From: Timema cristinae
Taxonomy: Eukaryota; Arthropoda; Insecta; Phasmatodea; Timematidae
Direction: 5' to 3'
NCBI GenBank assembly: GCA_039000515.1
Contig: JBCFYV010000100.1
Coordinates: 55,923,433-55,987,432 of the forward strand
DNA: 64,000 bases
In this document: positions 42,190-52,474 of the stretch, one piece after another
Numbering within the stretch: position 1 is the stretch's first letter
Layout of the letters: each line of letters starts with the position of its first letter
Program-made: the position numbers and the translations under genes
The notes under the pieces: model-generated
Told to the model about the DNA's origin: nothing
The model's database searches: none
Seen by the model: only the letters and a program-made list of their open reading frames with translations

Positions 42190-42730
42190 TAGTTTACTAT
42201 AAGACCATAGTGAACACACATAACATGCCAGCGGTGCTGTGTGCGGAAGTGACCTGTGAATGACTCGACCGTCCACCCTAGTTTCCGGTGTGTGGAGTGA
42301 TGGATAACGATTCATCGAGTTGTTCCCCCCAATATAGTCTAATCTGGTCCACACACACACACACACATACACACGGGACAATGATTCGCGAGACTTGTCA
42401 ACCTTTACCAGTGGCGGCCATGTTGGATTATCAAGGACGGTAGCTATATTGGACAACAAGGTCACGCACAAGTTGCACTCTTTAAGGGGAGGCGGCGCAT
42501 GAACGAAAATTAACTCTTTTTTTTCTTTTCAAACAAGATATTTAACACGCACTTTTCAAGAGTAGGGTTCCTTCGCCACGCGACTTACAAACTGGCTTAG
42601 ACCTAGAGAATAACGAAATTAAAATTAAAGAGTTTCTAGTAGCCCATGTATTCCAACTAAATAGATTGGTTTTGGAAGAGATAAAAAAAAAATTTAATGT
42701 TCTATGTAGTCAGCGTTGACTACAGTTTAT
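42190..42730. other. Unassigned sequence
   Basis: A short (CA)n lies near 42350. The minus ORF 42184-42471 has no known domain. Confidence 0.35.
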
Positions 42731-42734
42731 GTCG

Positions 42735-43026
42735 ACCTGGGTGGTCTTCGGTTAAGTGCTCACCTCAGGAACCAATGTTCGAGGGTTCAAACCCTGCCGC
42801 GGTCGATGATTTTTCTTGATCGATAAAAAAAATCGGTAGCGCAACTTCATCGAGAGGGGCCGTCGGACCCATGTATATTTCGGCATGTAAAATAACCCTG
42901 AAGATGAGTGAAAATACCTTTCCGGACAAAATTGGTAGCTTCTTTCTCTATCGCTCATAGAAATTCTAGTGTTTTAAATAATCAGTCGGTTCAGAAAGTG
43001 CACGTTAAATACCTCAATAAATTAAA
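42735..43026 (+). mobile_element. SINE family C, copy 2
   Basis: Head CCTGGGTGGTCTTCGGTTAA with box B GAGGGTTCAAACCC, body with GCGCAACTTCATCGAGAGG and TTCTTTCTCTATCGCTCATA, and tail ATAATCAGTCGGTTCAGAAA then TTAAATACCTCAATAAATTA. This is a good full-length copy. Confidence 0.88.
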
Positions 43027-44320
43027 TGAATATATGATAATATTTTAACTATATTTTATTGTTGTTTTTTAGGTATTTAAGTGTTTAAGTAGCTTATTCT
43101 CCTCTAGATCAGCTCGTATCTACGAAGAGGACACATATGTAAAATCCACCTGGGACTAACATGACGGTGTAAATATGTGTGTAAGAGAAAACATGTCGTG
43201 ACCAAATCAACTTTCAAAGTACACAATGTACAAATAGTTTCGCCGGGAGAGAATCGTTCTTGTCAATATTCAGGCAATATTTAGTTCCCTTTCGAGAGTT
43301 AGATAACATTGATTTAAATTTCGAACGATTCTGTTAACAAAAATGCTGTGCGACTCGCAAACAATCTGTAAGTGATCCTCTACAGAGGTGGAATACAGCC
43401 CACGCAAATATTTTGGTTGTAGGGTCGCTTTGAGAATTTCAGTTTAAGAATGAAGCGCCAAACAAAATACGATATTTCGGAAAGCACAATTTACAATTTA
43501 AAAAAAATTATAAGGCCAACATAAATAAATGTTAATGTACACCGCACTGAATTTCTCTTTCGCTATCCTCAAATAGAGACTATAAAACGTATGTTTGTAG
43601 CTATATTCCGTTACACGATAGGTTTTTACCTGGATGACAGTTCGAAAATCATATTTTAGGTTTTGGGTTGCCAACACTTGTAAAATATCACTGTTTGGTT
43701 ATAAATGTAAAGATCTTTAATTCCTGTTATATATTACATTTAAAATAACGTAAACTTAAATTTTCTCATACTATTTAATTTTTTTAAATAATTTCTTTTT
43801 ATCCAACTCGAAACAATATTTTAAACATAATTAAAAGTACTTATTCTTCGTTTTGGAACGTTACTGATTTGTGTAATATAGTGCATACATTAATTATTAT
43901 TTATATTATTTATTATTAATTAAATTATATTATTTTATTTATATTATAAATTTCATTCCTGTAAAAAAACTTGTTTACCTTTATGTTCAACCATATGGTT
44001 TAAATTTGCCAGCCGCCATTTTGAAGCTATGTTCGTTAGAAGTTTTTGTGAAAGTGGTGTTAATATTTTTTTTAAGGTGAATAAAACTATAAATAAGCTT
44101 TGTATCTGACCTCAAATAAATATATAAATAATATTGGCCTAAATTACTGTGGTTAGCTATCACATTAATATATTACCATCTGTTTTCATTACAGTCATCC
44201 AAAGTGATAGATGTCAGCTGTTGGCGTAGGGATATATTAGGGATTACTTCTAGTAACATTTTGAGCTGTCATTCAAGTAAACTTAGGTCGTGAATGAATT
44301 ATAAATCAACGTTCCTACAG
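43027..44320. other. Unassigned AT-rich sequence
   Basis: No ORF of interest, array or repeat family is seen. CCGCCATTTTGAAGC near 44015 resembles the CCATTTT motif at 25.6 kb. Confidence 0.4.
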
Positions 44321-44325
44321 TACGA

Positions 44326-44398
44326 CACATTATCTCAATCGGTAACGTGACCGCCCATTGATCAAGGGGTACCCTGGTTCGATTCCCGGTGGAGGAAT
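44326..44398 (+). other. tRNA-like sequence (pseudo-tRNA or SINE head)
   Basis: ATCTCAATCGGTAACGTGAC (A-box-like) and CCTGGTTCGATTCCCGG (T arm with box B) are spaced as in a tRNA. The 5' CGACACA and 3' end do not form a seven-pair acceptor stem, so I do not call a tRNA gene. Confidence 0.5.
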
Positions 44399-44435
44399 GT
44401 TTGAGCTGATTTATTGGGAGTACAGTCAACGATAG

Positions 44436-45068
44436 CTAAAGTCAGTGTTTTCGCAGTTTTTATAACAAAACATTTTATTTCTCAAAATATTATTTCTTTA
44501 GCACCGCGTCTTACTACCCATTCGTGTTTTACGCCTAAGTACTAATTGCGCAAACGGGTTAGGAATAGGGAAGGTGGAATTTAGAAGAAGTGAACCCGCC
44601 TTTACGTGGAGAGAGAGTGGAAAACCATCAAGGTAAAATCACCTCGTGTTCACCCGACCAAGGTTTGAACTTCGATCTCCCCGAACTCGGCAGTCTAGCT
44701 CAACACGAAACTAGCGCGTTAGCTACTACGCCCCCAAGACGGGTTTTGGTCAAAATAAATCAAACATTACTCCAGTGCAAACATAAGAGTTTAATTATCT
44801 CCACATTGTGATATCAACAGTTGTTGAATATCTGTCAAGGTGTCCTGGAGTTTAATGACAACTTTTTCTCTTCATTTAAAAAGTTTCTCATCTAATGGCA
44901 CTACCTTCTCTCATGACAGATATTCAACAACATGTTGATACCACCACAGGAAGAAAATTAAACACTAGGTTTCTACTGCAGCAATGTTTGATTTATTTTG
45001 ACCAAAAAAAAATGTAGCCATAAGAAAACTACTCTTTTCTCATTTTCCTTACATCTCCACCTCAAGAC
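44436..45068. mobile_element. MITE family E, copy 6, carrying a SINE A
   Basis: GCAGTTTTTATAACAAAACA starts the left arm, which is broken at TCAAAATA and resumes at 44750. Inner arms (GATATCAACAGTTGTTGAAT), loop and right arm follow. It ends ATCTCCACCTCAAG, so the terminal TTAA is mutated. Confidence 0.88.
44490..44749 (-). mobile_element. SINE family A, copy 15, inside a family E MITE
   Basis: Reverse tail AGCACCGCGTCTTACTACCC, body, box-B region AAGGTTTGAACTTCGATC and head ACGCCCCCAAGACGGG. It is flanked by TCAAAATA on both sides (44482-44489 and 44750-44757), an 8-bp target duplication in the MITE. Confidence 0.92.
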
Positions 45069-45385
45069 CTGATCACATGAACACATTTCCAGTCCATCTC
45101 TTGTTTTACCTGCGAAAGTGTATATTCGCGTCGAGACAACTCGGCGAGTCGCTGTTCACGTCATAGTAAACAATCTAGTGTGTGGCGGTGATGAACTATT
45201 CTAACCACGTGCGGTCGGGGAGCATGTGCACTACCGTTATTCGCGGATGGTTTTTTTCAAGAGCAAAAGTACCCGTCGACCCACGAGGTGGAGGTTAGAC
45301 CGTTCATCCCTTGATTATGAGAGACGGTTTGAAGCATGCACAGAGTATGGTATCGGAACAGCTGACATTTGCAAGAGATTTTTTT
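45069..45385. other. Unassigned sequence
   Basis: No recognisable gene; a 74-codon plus ORF (45226-45450) runs into a SINE. Confidence 0.35.
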
Positions 45386-45602
45386 TCTCACCACATCTTA
45401 CTACCCGTTCGGTTTTAAACACCTTTATTCTAATTATATTTATGTGTTAGGGATTAGGAAGATTTAATTTAGAAGAAGTATACCCGCATTTGCGTGGAGA
45501 GGGAGAGTGGAAAGCTATTAAGAAAAAATGAGCCCCGTCTTCGGCGGTCTAGCCCAACACGAGAGTAGCGCGTTAGACCACTGGAGCACCGAAATGGGCC
45601 GC
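45386..45602 (-). mobile_element. SINE family A, copy 16
   Basis: Reverse tail CACCACATCTTACTACCCGT, body GCATTTGCGTGGAGAGGGAG, and head TCTTCGGCGGTCTAGCCC and GAGCACCGAAATGGG. The box-B segment is deleted. Confidence 0.8.
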
Positions 45603-45734
45603 AAGAGATTACATGTTCGGTTGAGGGGTGGGGGTGGGGGGGAAGCAAACAACCGTAAACACCTGTTGAGAGAGTTTTTTTTGTATCCTCAGGTCATGGG
45701 TTAGAAAAGTATTGAAACGTTGTTTAGGTATCTA

Positions 45735-45800
45735 CTTTTAGCGAATTGTTCGGTTCAAATCCCGGTGTAGTCGATGTTTCTCGGTCTCAAATGGAAGCAG
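45735..45800 (+). mobile_element. SINE head fragment (family D- or C-like)
   Basis: GGTTCAAATCCCGGTGTAGT and CGATGTTTCTCGGTCTC resemble the T arm and start of the body of families C and D. The rest is lost. Confidence 0.45.
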
Positions 45801-45849
45801 ATGAGATGTAGTAGTATTCTGATAGAAAGAACAGTTCAGTAAACACGGA

Positions 45850-46020
45850 CATGTTTTGTTTGCTGTCAACATTGATAACATTTTAAATATTATATAGTAA
45901 GTGATAATATCTATCAAAAGTTAAGATCACATAACTTGACGTATGAAAACATGGAAGTAAATCTAGAAAGTTTACACATTTATATCAGTATACGACTTAC
46001 AAAATAACCAAAACTAGGAC
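45850..46020 (-). repeat. Interspersed repeat family F, copy 5
   Basis: GCTGTCAACATTGATAACAT, TATCTATCAAAAGTTAAGAT, CACATAACTTGACGTATGAA and TCTAGAAAGTTTACAC are the family in reverse order. Confidence 0.75.
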
Positions 46021-46251
46021 GATACAACGGAAAAAAAACCTCCGCGGCATCAGCCAGCAATCGAGTCGCACCGACCGAGCGGTCGACGTCTGTTGGCGAT
46101 GATACTGTCAACTTCTACGGATAGAGTGCGTCGTGTGGTTAGCACAACGAACGCTTCAGCCGTTAATCTTAGTTTTCTAGAAAAGAGCCACTACTTTTTT
46201 TTTTTTTCATTCAGGTTGCTCCTTATTTATCCACACGAGGTTGAATCCTGC

Positions 46252-46495
46252 ATCGGTGCTCCCACGGTCTAGGGCGTCACTAAAGTAATAGAAAGGACTC
46301 TTGGGACGAAGAAGTCAGCTTTCAAATACCGGTCGGGTGTGCTCGGACCTAATTTTTTTTTTCTCCTTCTGTAAATCTTTTACCACTATCCGCAAATTAT
46401 GTTACATTTCCTCTACATTTTTACTTTTTCCTACACTAAACCCACTGGTGTAGATATGCGGATACCTAGGACGGGTAGTAATACACGGTCCCGAT
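46252..46495 (+). mobile_element. SINE family A, copy 17 (diverged)
   Basis: GCTCCCACGGTCTAGGGCGT (head), a degraded box B and CCGGTCGGGTGTGCTCGG are followed by TCCGCAAATTATG in the body and GGACGGGTAGTAATACACGG at the tail, in family order. Confidence 0.7.
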
Positions 46496-46560
46496 TAACC
46501 GGCAGAGTTATGTGTCGAGTCTTCCAATCCAGCGTTCAAGTCTTTGCTGTAAGAAATTAT

Positions 46561-46795
46561 AGCACCGCGTCTTACTACCCGTCTGGGTTATACGCTTAAG
46601 TACTAATTAGGCTGATAGGTGATGAAATGAGAAGGTTGAATTTAAAGGAAGTGAACTAACATTTGTGTGTAGAAAGAGTGGAAAACCATTTAGGGGAAAC
46701 CACCCCCAGTTCACCCAACCGAGATTCGAACCTCGATCTCTCCGTCCTCGGAAGTTTAGCTCAACACTAAACCAGCGTGTTAGCTAACCACATTA
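46561..46795 (-). mobile_element. SINE family A, copy 18
   Basis: Reverse tail AGCACCGCGTCTTACTACCC, body TTTAAAGGAAGTGAAC and GTGGAAAACCATTTAGG, and box-B region CCGAGATTCGAACCTCGATC. It is close to copies 8 and 22 and so fairly young. Confidence 0.9.
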
Positions 46796-46799
46796 TCGT

Positions 46800-47100
46800 T
46801 ATCAACGTGTTGTTCTGTTGTAAATAACGTCGTAGTGTTGTGAATGACCACATCAATAACTCTGAGTTAATATTTGAGGCTGGTAATGATACAGTTATCA
46901 CTGAGAGGGTCGTGTGTGCGTAGTAAAATATTTATTAGTTATAAACAGAGCTTTTAAATGCTAGGACATAAACACCCGAAATTACTGTCGCATCAAGAAG
47001 ATATTATAGAATCTTAAAATGTTATTGAAAACTAAACATGACATAAATCTGCAACAAATATTTGTTATCAAATGCTTGTGCGTTTTGTAGAAACTTATTT
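46800..47100. other. Unassigned sequence
   Basis: Nothing recognised between two SINE A copies. Confidence 0.35.
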
Positions 47101-47102
47101 TT

Positions 47103-47350
47103 AACCCTGCGTCTTACTACCCGTCCGGGTTATACGCTTACGTAAGAATTACGCTAATGATTTTAGGGATTAGAAAAATTATATTTAGAGGAAGTATACG
47201 AGTATATGCATTTGCGGAGATGGAAAGTGTAAAACCATTTTGATAAAAACACTCTCAGTACACCCGATCAAGATTCGAACCATGCTCTCCCTGCCATCAG
47301 GCAGTCTAGTCTACTGTGAAAGTAGCGCGTTAGACCACGTGGCCATCAAA
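47103..47350 (-). mobile_element. SINE family A, copy 19
   Basis: Reverse tail CCTGCGTCTTACTACCCGTC, body ATATTTAGAGGAAGTATACG, box-B region AAGATTCGAACCATGCTC and head GTTAGACCACGTGGCC are all present. Confidence 0.88.
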
Positions 47351-47415
47351 GCTGTTTTTTAATCATTATGTTTTATTTGAGGGAGCTAGAAGGGTTTCCA
47401 ATCGTGTTTTACGTC

Positions 47416-47690
47416 AAGGTGACCTGGTGGTCTAGGGGTGTGCTGGGGGTCCGGGGTTCAATCCTCGGTCCCGGCACAGATTTATCTGATTACCAAACCC
47501 TTCCTTCACCTCTGACAAGATATCTTGTGAATGTGGGGAATGCCAGGCCCCCACCGTGGTTCGGATCCCACGTTAAACTGTAGGTTCTCCATTTCATCTC
47601 ACAATCACCCTTCCATTACATATTAGCGTGAGTGCGTACAACCCGAACGGGTAGTAAGACGCGCTGCTAAGTAATAATAATAATATTTTT
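47416..47690 (+). mobile_element. SINE family B, copy 6
   Basis: Head GGTGACCTGGTGGTCTAGGG has a short internal deletion before TGCTGGGGGTCCGGGGTTCA, so the A-to-B-box spacing is shortened. The body and tail (ACCCGAACGGGTAGTAAGAC) are complete, followed by (ATA)n. Confidence 0.92.
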
Positions 47691-47692
47691 TA

Positions 47693-47750
47693 CTGTCAAA
47701 TTCCCTGTTTTTCCAGAAGAAATTACTATTTTTCCAGGCAGCTTAAATTG
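47693..47750. repeat. hAT-type subterminal motif fragment
   Basis: AAATTCCCTGTTTTTCCAGA and ATTTTTCCAGGCAGC resemble the direct TTCCC motifs of the hAT element at 32.6-37.3 kb. Tentative. Confidence 0.4.
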
Positions 47751-47835
47751 AAAAAAGAAATAATAAAATGTAATTTTTCATCAAACTAAGTGTGAGTTCA
47801 TGTAACTTATTTTTAAAATAGCGTGGTTTTTAAGA

Positions 47836-48075
47836 TTGTCCGACACCTTATTTCAGTCGGTAGTGCGACTGTATTGAGCTAAGGCTCCTGGGTTCGATTC
47901 CTGGTAGGGCCCAAAACTGTATCACTGGTGAAATTTATGTTTACACTTTCACAGTGCTGAATTAATGGCTGGAGGCTGGGTCTGTTCTAAATTTAAGCTA
48001 GTTTGTAAGTCTTGTGATGATATAATCAGCCAGTTCATAAAGTGAACATTAAATACCTCAAATAAATAGAAAATA
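47836..48075 (+). mobile_element. SINE family C tail with a different tRNA-like head
   Basis: The head is CACCTTATTTCAGTCGGTAG with T arm CTCCTGGGTTCGATTCCTGG, unlike the family C head at 42735. The end (GTGATGATATAATCAGCCAG, TTAAATACCTCAAATAAATA) is the family C tail. It is either a mosaic SINE or a sister family sharing the tail. Confidence 0.75.
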
Positions 48076-48079
48076 AAGT

Positions 48080-48570
48080 TTTATATTTATTTCAAGGGGT
48101 TCGTAGATCCAAACACTCGTTTTTTAAGTTTTCAATGAAATGTCCCAAATTAACAAATATTCCAGTATTTTAATAGATTTTGCAAAATTCTCTGTGTTTT
48201 CCAGGTTCGTGGCAGACCTGGTGGGTGAGTTGAAAGCACAGTTTGACCTCAACTTATTTCCAAACTTAATTGATAGTTTTTCATTTAATAAAAAGGCCCA
48301 ACTCTCGAATGTATTCAATTACATATAGCCTTTGTCATCCGTTCCAATAGTTTCTTTGTCCACGTGGCTCTAGGAATCATTGTGGAATCATTTGAACCCG
48401 TAGGGGGGTCTTCTCATTCTTATGGGAACCCGTTCAGGCGCACAGAGAGAACCTGATTTAATAGTCTTAGCCGTACATACATATAGTGGCATTTTGGTAG
48501 GAAGGGCCTTTTTTTTAAATACAAACTTTTATTGCGGTCAACATTACTCGCGTTTTTACTAAATTAGTTT
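48080..48570. other. Unassigned sequence
   Basis: Opposite-strand ORFs of about 63 codons (48124-48328) are each other's shadow with no known domain. Confidence 0.35.
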
Positions 48571-48573
48571 TTT

Positions 48574-48782
48574 TAGAACCACGTCTTACTACCCGTTCGG
48601 ATTGTACGCATATATACTAATTACACTAATTGATATGAAGTGCACCCGCATTTGCGTAGAAAGGAAAGTGGAAAACCATTTAGGAAAACCATCCGACCAT
48701 GATCGAACCCCGATCTCTCTGTCTTCGTCAGTCTAGCCCAACACGAGAGTAGCACGTCAGAGACCACGCGGCCACCGAAGAG
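48574..48782 (-). mobile_element. SINE family A, copy 20
   Basis: Reverse tail AACCACGTCTTACTACCCGT, CCGCATTTGCGTAGAAAGG, box-B region ATGATCGAACCCCGATC and head CCACGCGGCCACCGAAG. Confidence 0.87.
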
Positions 48783-48828
48783 CGTTACTGAATAATTGGT
48801 TTTTTGTACCTACACCTTGGCTAACTAA

Positions 48829-49004
48829 ACTAACTAAAAGTCCCGGGTTCGATTCCCGGCGTGGCCGATAAAAGTTTAAATGTTGGTTTTGGACTGCCGA
48901 TGTATAGGAGTTCAGGGTTCGAATCTCGATCGGGTTTATTGAGGGATTTTTTCCTAAATGCGGATACATTTATGTTTGTATTCTACTTTCCTCAACCCTT
49001 TTTT
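48829..49004 (+). mobile_element. Two adjacent tRNA-like T arms, the second from SINE A
   Basis: GTCCCGGGTTCGATTCCCGG at 48840 is a lone T arm of an unknown head. About 60 bp on, AGGGTTCGAATCTCGATCGG and TTTTTTCCTAAATGCGG are SINE A head and body, truncated before the tail. Confidence 0.6.
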
Positions 49005-49006
49005 TT

Positions 49007-49247
49007 GGCACCACATCTTACTACCCGTTCGGGTTGTACGCTTATATACGAAATAAGCCAGTGTGTTAGGTATGAGAAAAATCGAATTTATATGAAATGT
49101 ACTCAGATTCGCGTGGAAGGGGAGTGGAAAACCAATTAATGTAAAACATCTCTTCAGTACAACTTATCAGGATTCGATCTCCCCATCATCAGTAGTCCAA
49201 TCTATTACTAAAACGACGCCTTATACCATTCGACCACCGTAGTAAGT
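49007..49247 (-). mobile_element. SINE family A, copy 21
   Basis: Reverse tail GGCACCACATCTTACTACCC, body GGGGAGTGGAAAACCAATTA, degraded box B (AGGATTCGATCTCC) and head CATTCGACCACCGTAG. Confidence 0.84.
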
Positions 49248-49249
49248 TT

Positions 49250-49700
49250 TCAGCTCTTTTCCAGTCGCGTGATGAGAATTTATAACCAAGAAGGGTACAA
49301 AGATATGTGGGGGGGAAGGAGGGGTTGGTGCATACAAACAACATCAGGCACACTTCCGTCAACAACAAACTTGATTTTTTTTAAATGAAAGAGTAATAAA
49401 AAAAATTGTTCAGTGCAATAAATAAATTGCTCCGCTTCACAAATTCTCCTTTCCATGTTTTATTTTTATTTTATTGTTTTATTGCTGAGCAGTGCATTCC
49501 GATAGTCAACATTGTCGTGAGGGTATTACAGCAATAAACGTAGCGACGTAGCGAGAGTGACCCGACAAACTAACCGTTACTACAAACACAGTATGATTAA
49601 TATCGAGACATTATATATAGGCCTATCTCAGTTCTCAATTGCCGCGAGAACTTAATCTACGAGGTAAAATGTTTAGACTTATTGCATTTTCCCCATGTTT
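49250..49700. other. Unassigned sequence
   Basis: Nothing recognised. Confidence 0.35.
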
Positions 49701-49726
49701 TATTCTTTAAATTAAAAATTACATAT

Positions 49727-49800
49727 GGGCACGGGAATCGAAACCCGGAACCTTTGACTCAGTACGCCAATTAGCTATCCAGGCGTCGACCCCTGCCCAG
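49727..49800 (-). other. tRNA-like sequence, left arm of a head-to-head pair
   Basis: The reverse complement starts GGGCAGGGGTCGACGCCTGG, has A-box-like TGGATAGCTAATTGG and T arm TTCCGGGTTTCGATTCCCG, and ends CGTGCCC. GGGCA and TGCCC could pair as part of an acceptor stem. The anticodon region is not convincing, so I treat it as tRNA-derived rather than a functional gene. Confidence 0.5.
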
Positions 49801-49828
49801 GGTCATTCTTCACTCATATTTTAAGGCA

Positions 49829-49905
49829 GAGTTTGTGATAGCTCAGTGGTAATATAATTGATGTATTAAGCCAAAGGTCCCGGGTTCGATTCCCGTGTTC
49901 GGGTG
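49829..49905 (+). other. tRNA-like sequence, right arm of a head-to-head pair
   Basis: GTGATAGCTCAGTGGTAATA (canonical-looking A box) and GTCCCGGGTTCGATTCCCGT (T arm) have tRNA spacing. It continues into CATTTTTCAATTTAAAAATA, mirrored by the sequence outside the left arm. Confidence 0.55.
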
Positions 49906-49957
49906 TCATTTTTCAATTTAAAAATATGCTACTAGAATAATAATAATAATAATATTT

Positions 49958-50202
49958 AGCACCGCGTCTTACTACCCGTTCGGGTTATACGCTTTAAGTA
50001 CTAATTACGCTAATGGATTAGGAATTGGGAAGGTTGAATTAGAGGAAGTGAACCCGCATTTTCGTGGAGAGAGAGTGGAAAACCATTTAGGAAAAATCAC
50101 CCCCAGTTCACCCGACCGAGATTCGAACCTAGATCTCCCCGTCCTCAGCAGTCGAGCTCAACACGACTAGCGCGTTAGCCAACTACGCCACCGAGGCGGG
50201 TA
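49958..50202 (-). mobile_element. SINE family A, copy 22 (full length)
   Basis: (AAT)n precedes AGCACCGCGTCTTACTACCC. The body, box-B region CCGAGATTCGAACCTAGATC and head ACTACGCCACCGAGGCGGG are complete. This is one of the least diverged copies. Confidence 0.93.
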
Positions 50203-50950
50203 ATATGCAACTAAAGATTCGACTATAACCGTAAGTTCATTATTAAAAGAGCTTGCCTATTTAATACATTATTCCATGTTTATTCCTTTGCTAACGCTGA
50301 GTAATAAGGTTTTTGAAGAAATGTCTTTATTCTTCCCCTCACCCCCCTCACCAGCCTTTTTTTTTGTTATGTTCACCTTGTCCTTTGTTCGCGTGTGTTT
50401 TTGGTCGTCGTCTACCTGATATTATTTATAATACACGCACGTGCCGCCGGGCTAACTCGAAAGTAGAACCGTCGAAATTCCACAGATGGATCTATTTAAG
50501 GAATTCGTAGAACGCAATCTTTCTTGAAAACACTTTTGAGAGGAGGTTTCTTCTATTTCGACACCGGCGAAATCTTGTCCTCTTTGTTTTCACTCGTGTT
50601 TCCTTTAATTGCCTCATTTTTAATTACGACTGCGCTCAACTGCGATGTAGCTGCGAGAACACGGTGATTTATTGAAACGAACAAATACTTGGGACTGCCA
50701 TTAAAACAGTATCGTCTCAAATAAAGTTTGTTAGGCGTACGAATTGTTTTCTGAAAGGCCTTTTTCCCTACTAGAAATCTATTATATAGTAGAATGTTGG
50801 TAGGAAAAAAGACCTTCCAGAGAACAATTCCTACCGTGAATGGAGTATAGATACAAAATAAAACATAGTTTAATTTTCTAAAAAAAATATATATGTATAT
50901 ATCATAGTTAGAAATAAACACTTATAAAATAGCACCAATAATATAATAAA
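50203..50950. other. Unassigned sequence
   Basis: A 122-codon minus ORF (50553-50921) has no recognised domain, low complexity at its start and no supporting context, so no gene is called. Confidence 0.35.
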
Positions 50951-50965
50951 ATGTTATTAATATTT

Positions 50966-51243
50966 GGTGACCTGGTGGTCTAGGGGTAAGGTGTCAGACT
51001 TCTGTGCTGGCAGCCGGGGTTCAATCCTCGGTCATGGCACAGATCTATCTGATTACCAAACCCTTCCTTCACCTCTGACAAGGCATCTTGTGAATGTGGG
51101 GAATGCCAGGCCTCCACCGTGGTTCGGATCCCACGTTAAACTGTAGGTCCTCCATTTCATCTCACAATCACCCTATCATTACATATTAGCGTAAGTGCGT
51201 ATAACTCGAACGGGTAGTAAGACGCGGTGCTAATAATAATAAT
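50966..51243 (+). mobile_element. SINE family B, copy 7 (full length, with target duplication)
   Basis: Head GGTGACCTGGTGGTCTAGGG with box B GGGGTTCAATCC, the body, shared tail TATAACTCGAACGGGTAGTA and (ATA)n. ATTAATATTT is duplicated on both sides (50956-50965 and 51244-51253). Confidence 0.95.
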
Positions 51244-51401
51244 ATTAATATTTCCCACAGCAAATATGTTTATATAATGCTCTTCCTGTCAAAATTGGGA
51301 CTAGAGTAGGATTGTTGTAATAGTAAACTTTGAGAAAATTCAACACTGAGAAAATGCAACATAGGCTTGACTTGTCGTTACGTCACACGTAGGCAACGCC
51401 G

Positions 51402-51710
51402 TTAAGGTGAGGGGAGGCACGAGGGAAAAGGGGCAGATTTTGTTTACAGTTTTTATATCAAAATATTTGTTTGTCCAAAATAAATGAAATATTACTCAAG
51501 TAGAAACATGAAAAAATAAAAAATAAATAGTTTAATCTTCTCCTTATGGGAAACTTTTTAAATGAAGAGAGAATTTGTCATTAAATTCCAAGATAACTTC
51601 GACAAATATTCAACGATAAGTTGGTATCACCTCGTAAAGAAAATTAAACCCTTTGTTTCTAGTGGAGGAATATTTAATTTATTTTGACCAGAGGAATGTT
51701 TTTTATATTT
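51402..51710. mobile_element. MITE family E, copy 7 (diverged)
   Basis: TTAAGGTGAGGGG starts the copy. ACAGTTTTTATATCAAAATA, a shortened inner arm, TTTTTAAATGAAGAGAGAA (loop), GATATTCAACG-like sequence and TTTATTTTGACCAGAGGAA follow. The right terminus is not clear. Confidence 0.75.
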
Positions 51711-52001
51711 TAAAATAATTGTACAAATATTCGCCTTGACTTGTTTCCTACAGTCCAGCGTCCTCTTCGAGTCATTAGAATAATCAATTAATACAACGCG
51801 GGTATTAAGCAAGATCCCTTATTAGGAGAGCATAGCTGGGCGGAGTGACAAGTAATACAAGTCTAGCTCAGGACAGGTAGGAAAATACCTGAGCACCTTG
51901 TTATAATATTGTAATAACCTTCTGATATTAACATTTATAGGTAGACGCTAGTTTGTATCATAGGAGAAATTTATTCACAAAACCAAAATTATTTATATTA
52001 T

Positions 52002-52241
52002 TAGCACCACGTCTTACTACCCGTTCGGTTAATTTGTTTATGCACTAATTATCCGGTCGGGTGATACGTTATATATGAGGAGTAATGGATTTACAGGCAG
52101 TGTATCCGCATTTGCGCGGAGAGAAAGAGAGCAGAAAACAATAATTATGTGAAAACTAAGTTCAGTACACGCGGCCGGGGTTCGAATCACGGTCTTCTTG
52201 TCGTCGGCAGCCTAGTCTACAGCTAGAGTGACGCCTTAGAC
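52002..52241 (-). mobile_element. SINE family A, copy 23, 3' portion (split by a hAT-like insertion)
   Basis: Reverse tail AGCACCACGTCTTACTACCC, body CCGCATTTGCGCGGAGAG, box-B region CGGGGTTCGAATCACGGTC and head up to GAGTGACGCCTTAGAC. The head then stops. Its last piece (TATGCGGCCACCGAAG) lies 2 kb away after 54289. Confidence 0.9.
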
Positions 52242-52474
52242 CAGTGGTATTCAACATGGGGCACGCGAATACATATTAAGGAGTAAGTAAATGTAATATA
52301 TATATTAATATATTTATATACACATAAATACATTTCTAATTATTTTTAATGTAACTAATTTTAGATGTATATTATAGAATGGTGAACAACCCTAACACCA
52401 ATCGCCACAAGTGGCGAATTGGCCATTTAAATATGACAAATTTATTTTTCCAGCTCTCACAGTAAAATAAACTT

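Noticed and set aside
48124..48328. Overlapping opposite ORFs near 48.2 kb as an exon
   Set aside because: Both strands are open over the same bases, with no splice or domain evidence.
40483..49905. Functional tRNA genes at 40.5, 44.3, 47.8, 49.7 and 49.8 kb
   Set aside because: A and B boxes are visible, but acceptor stems and anticodon loops do not form properly by eye and several continue into SINE bodies. tRNAscan-SE would decide.
50553..50921. 122-codon minus ORF as a host gene
   Set aside because: It has no recognised domain, a low-complexity start and no neighbouring exon. In AT-rich DNA an ORF of this size occurs by chance now and then.
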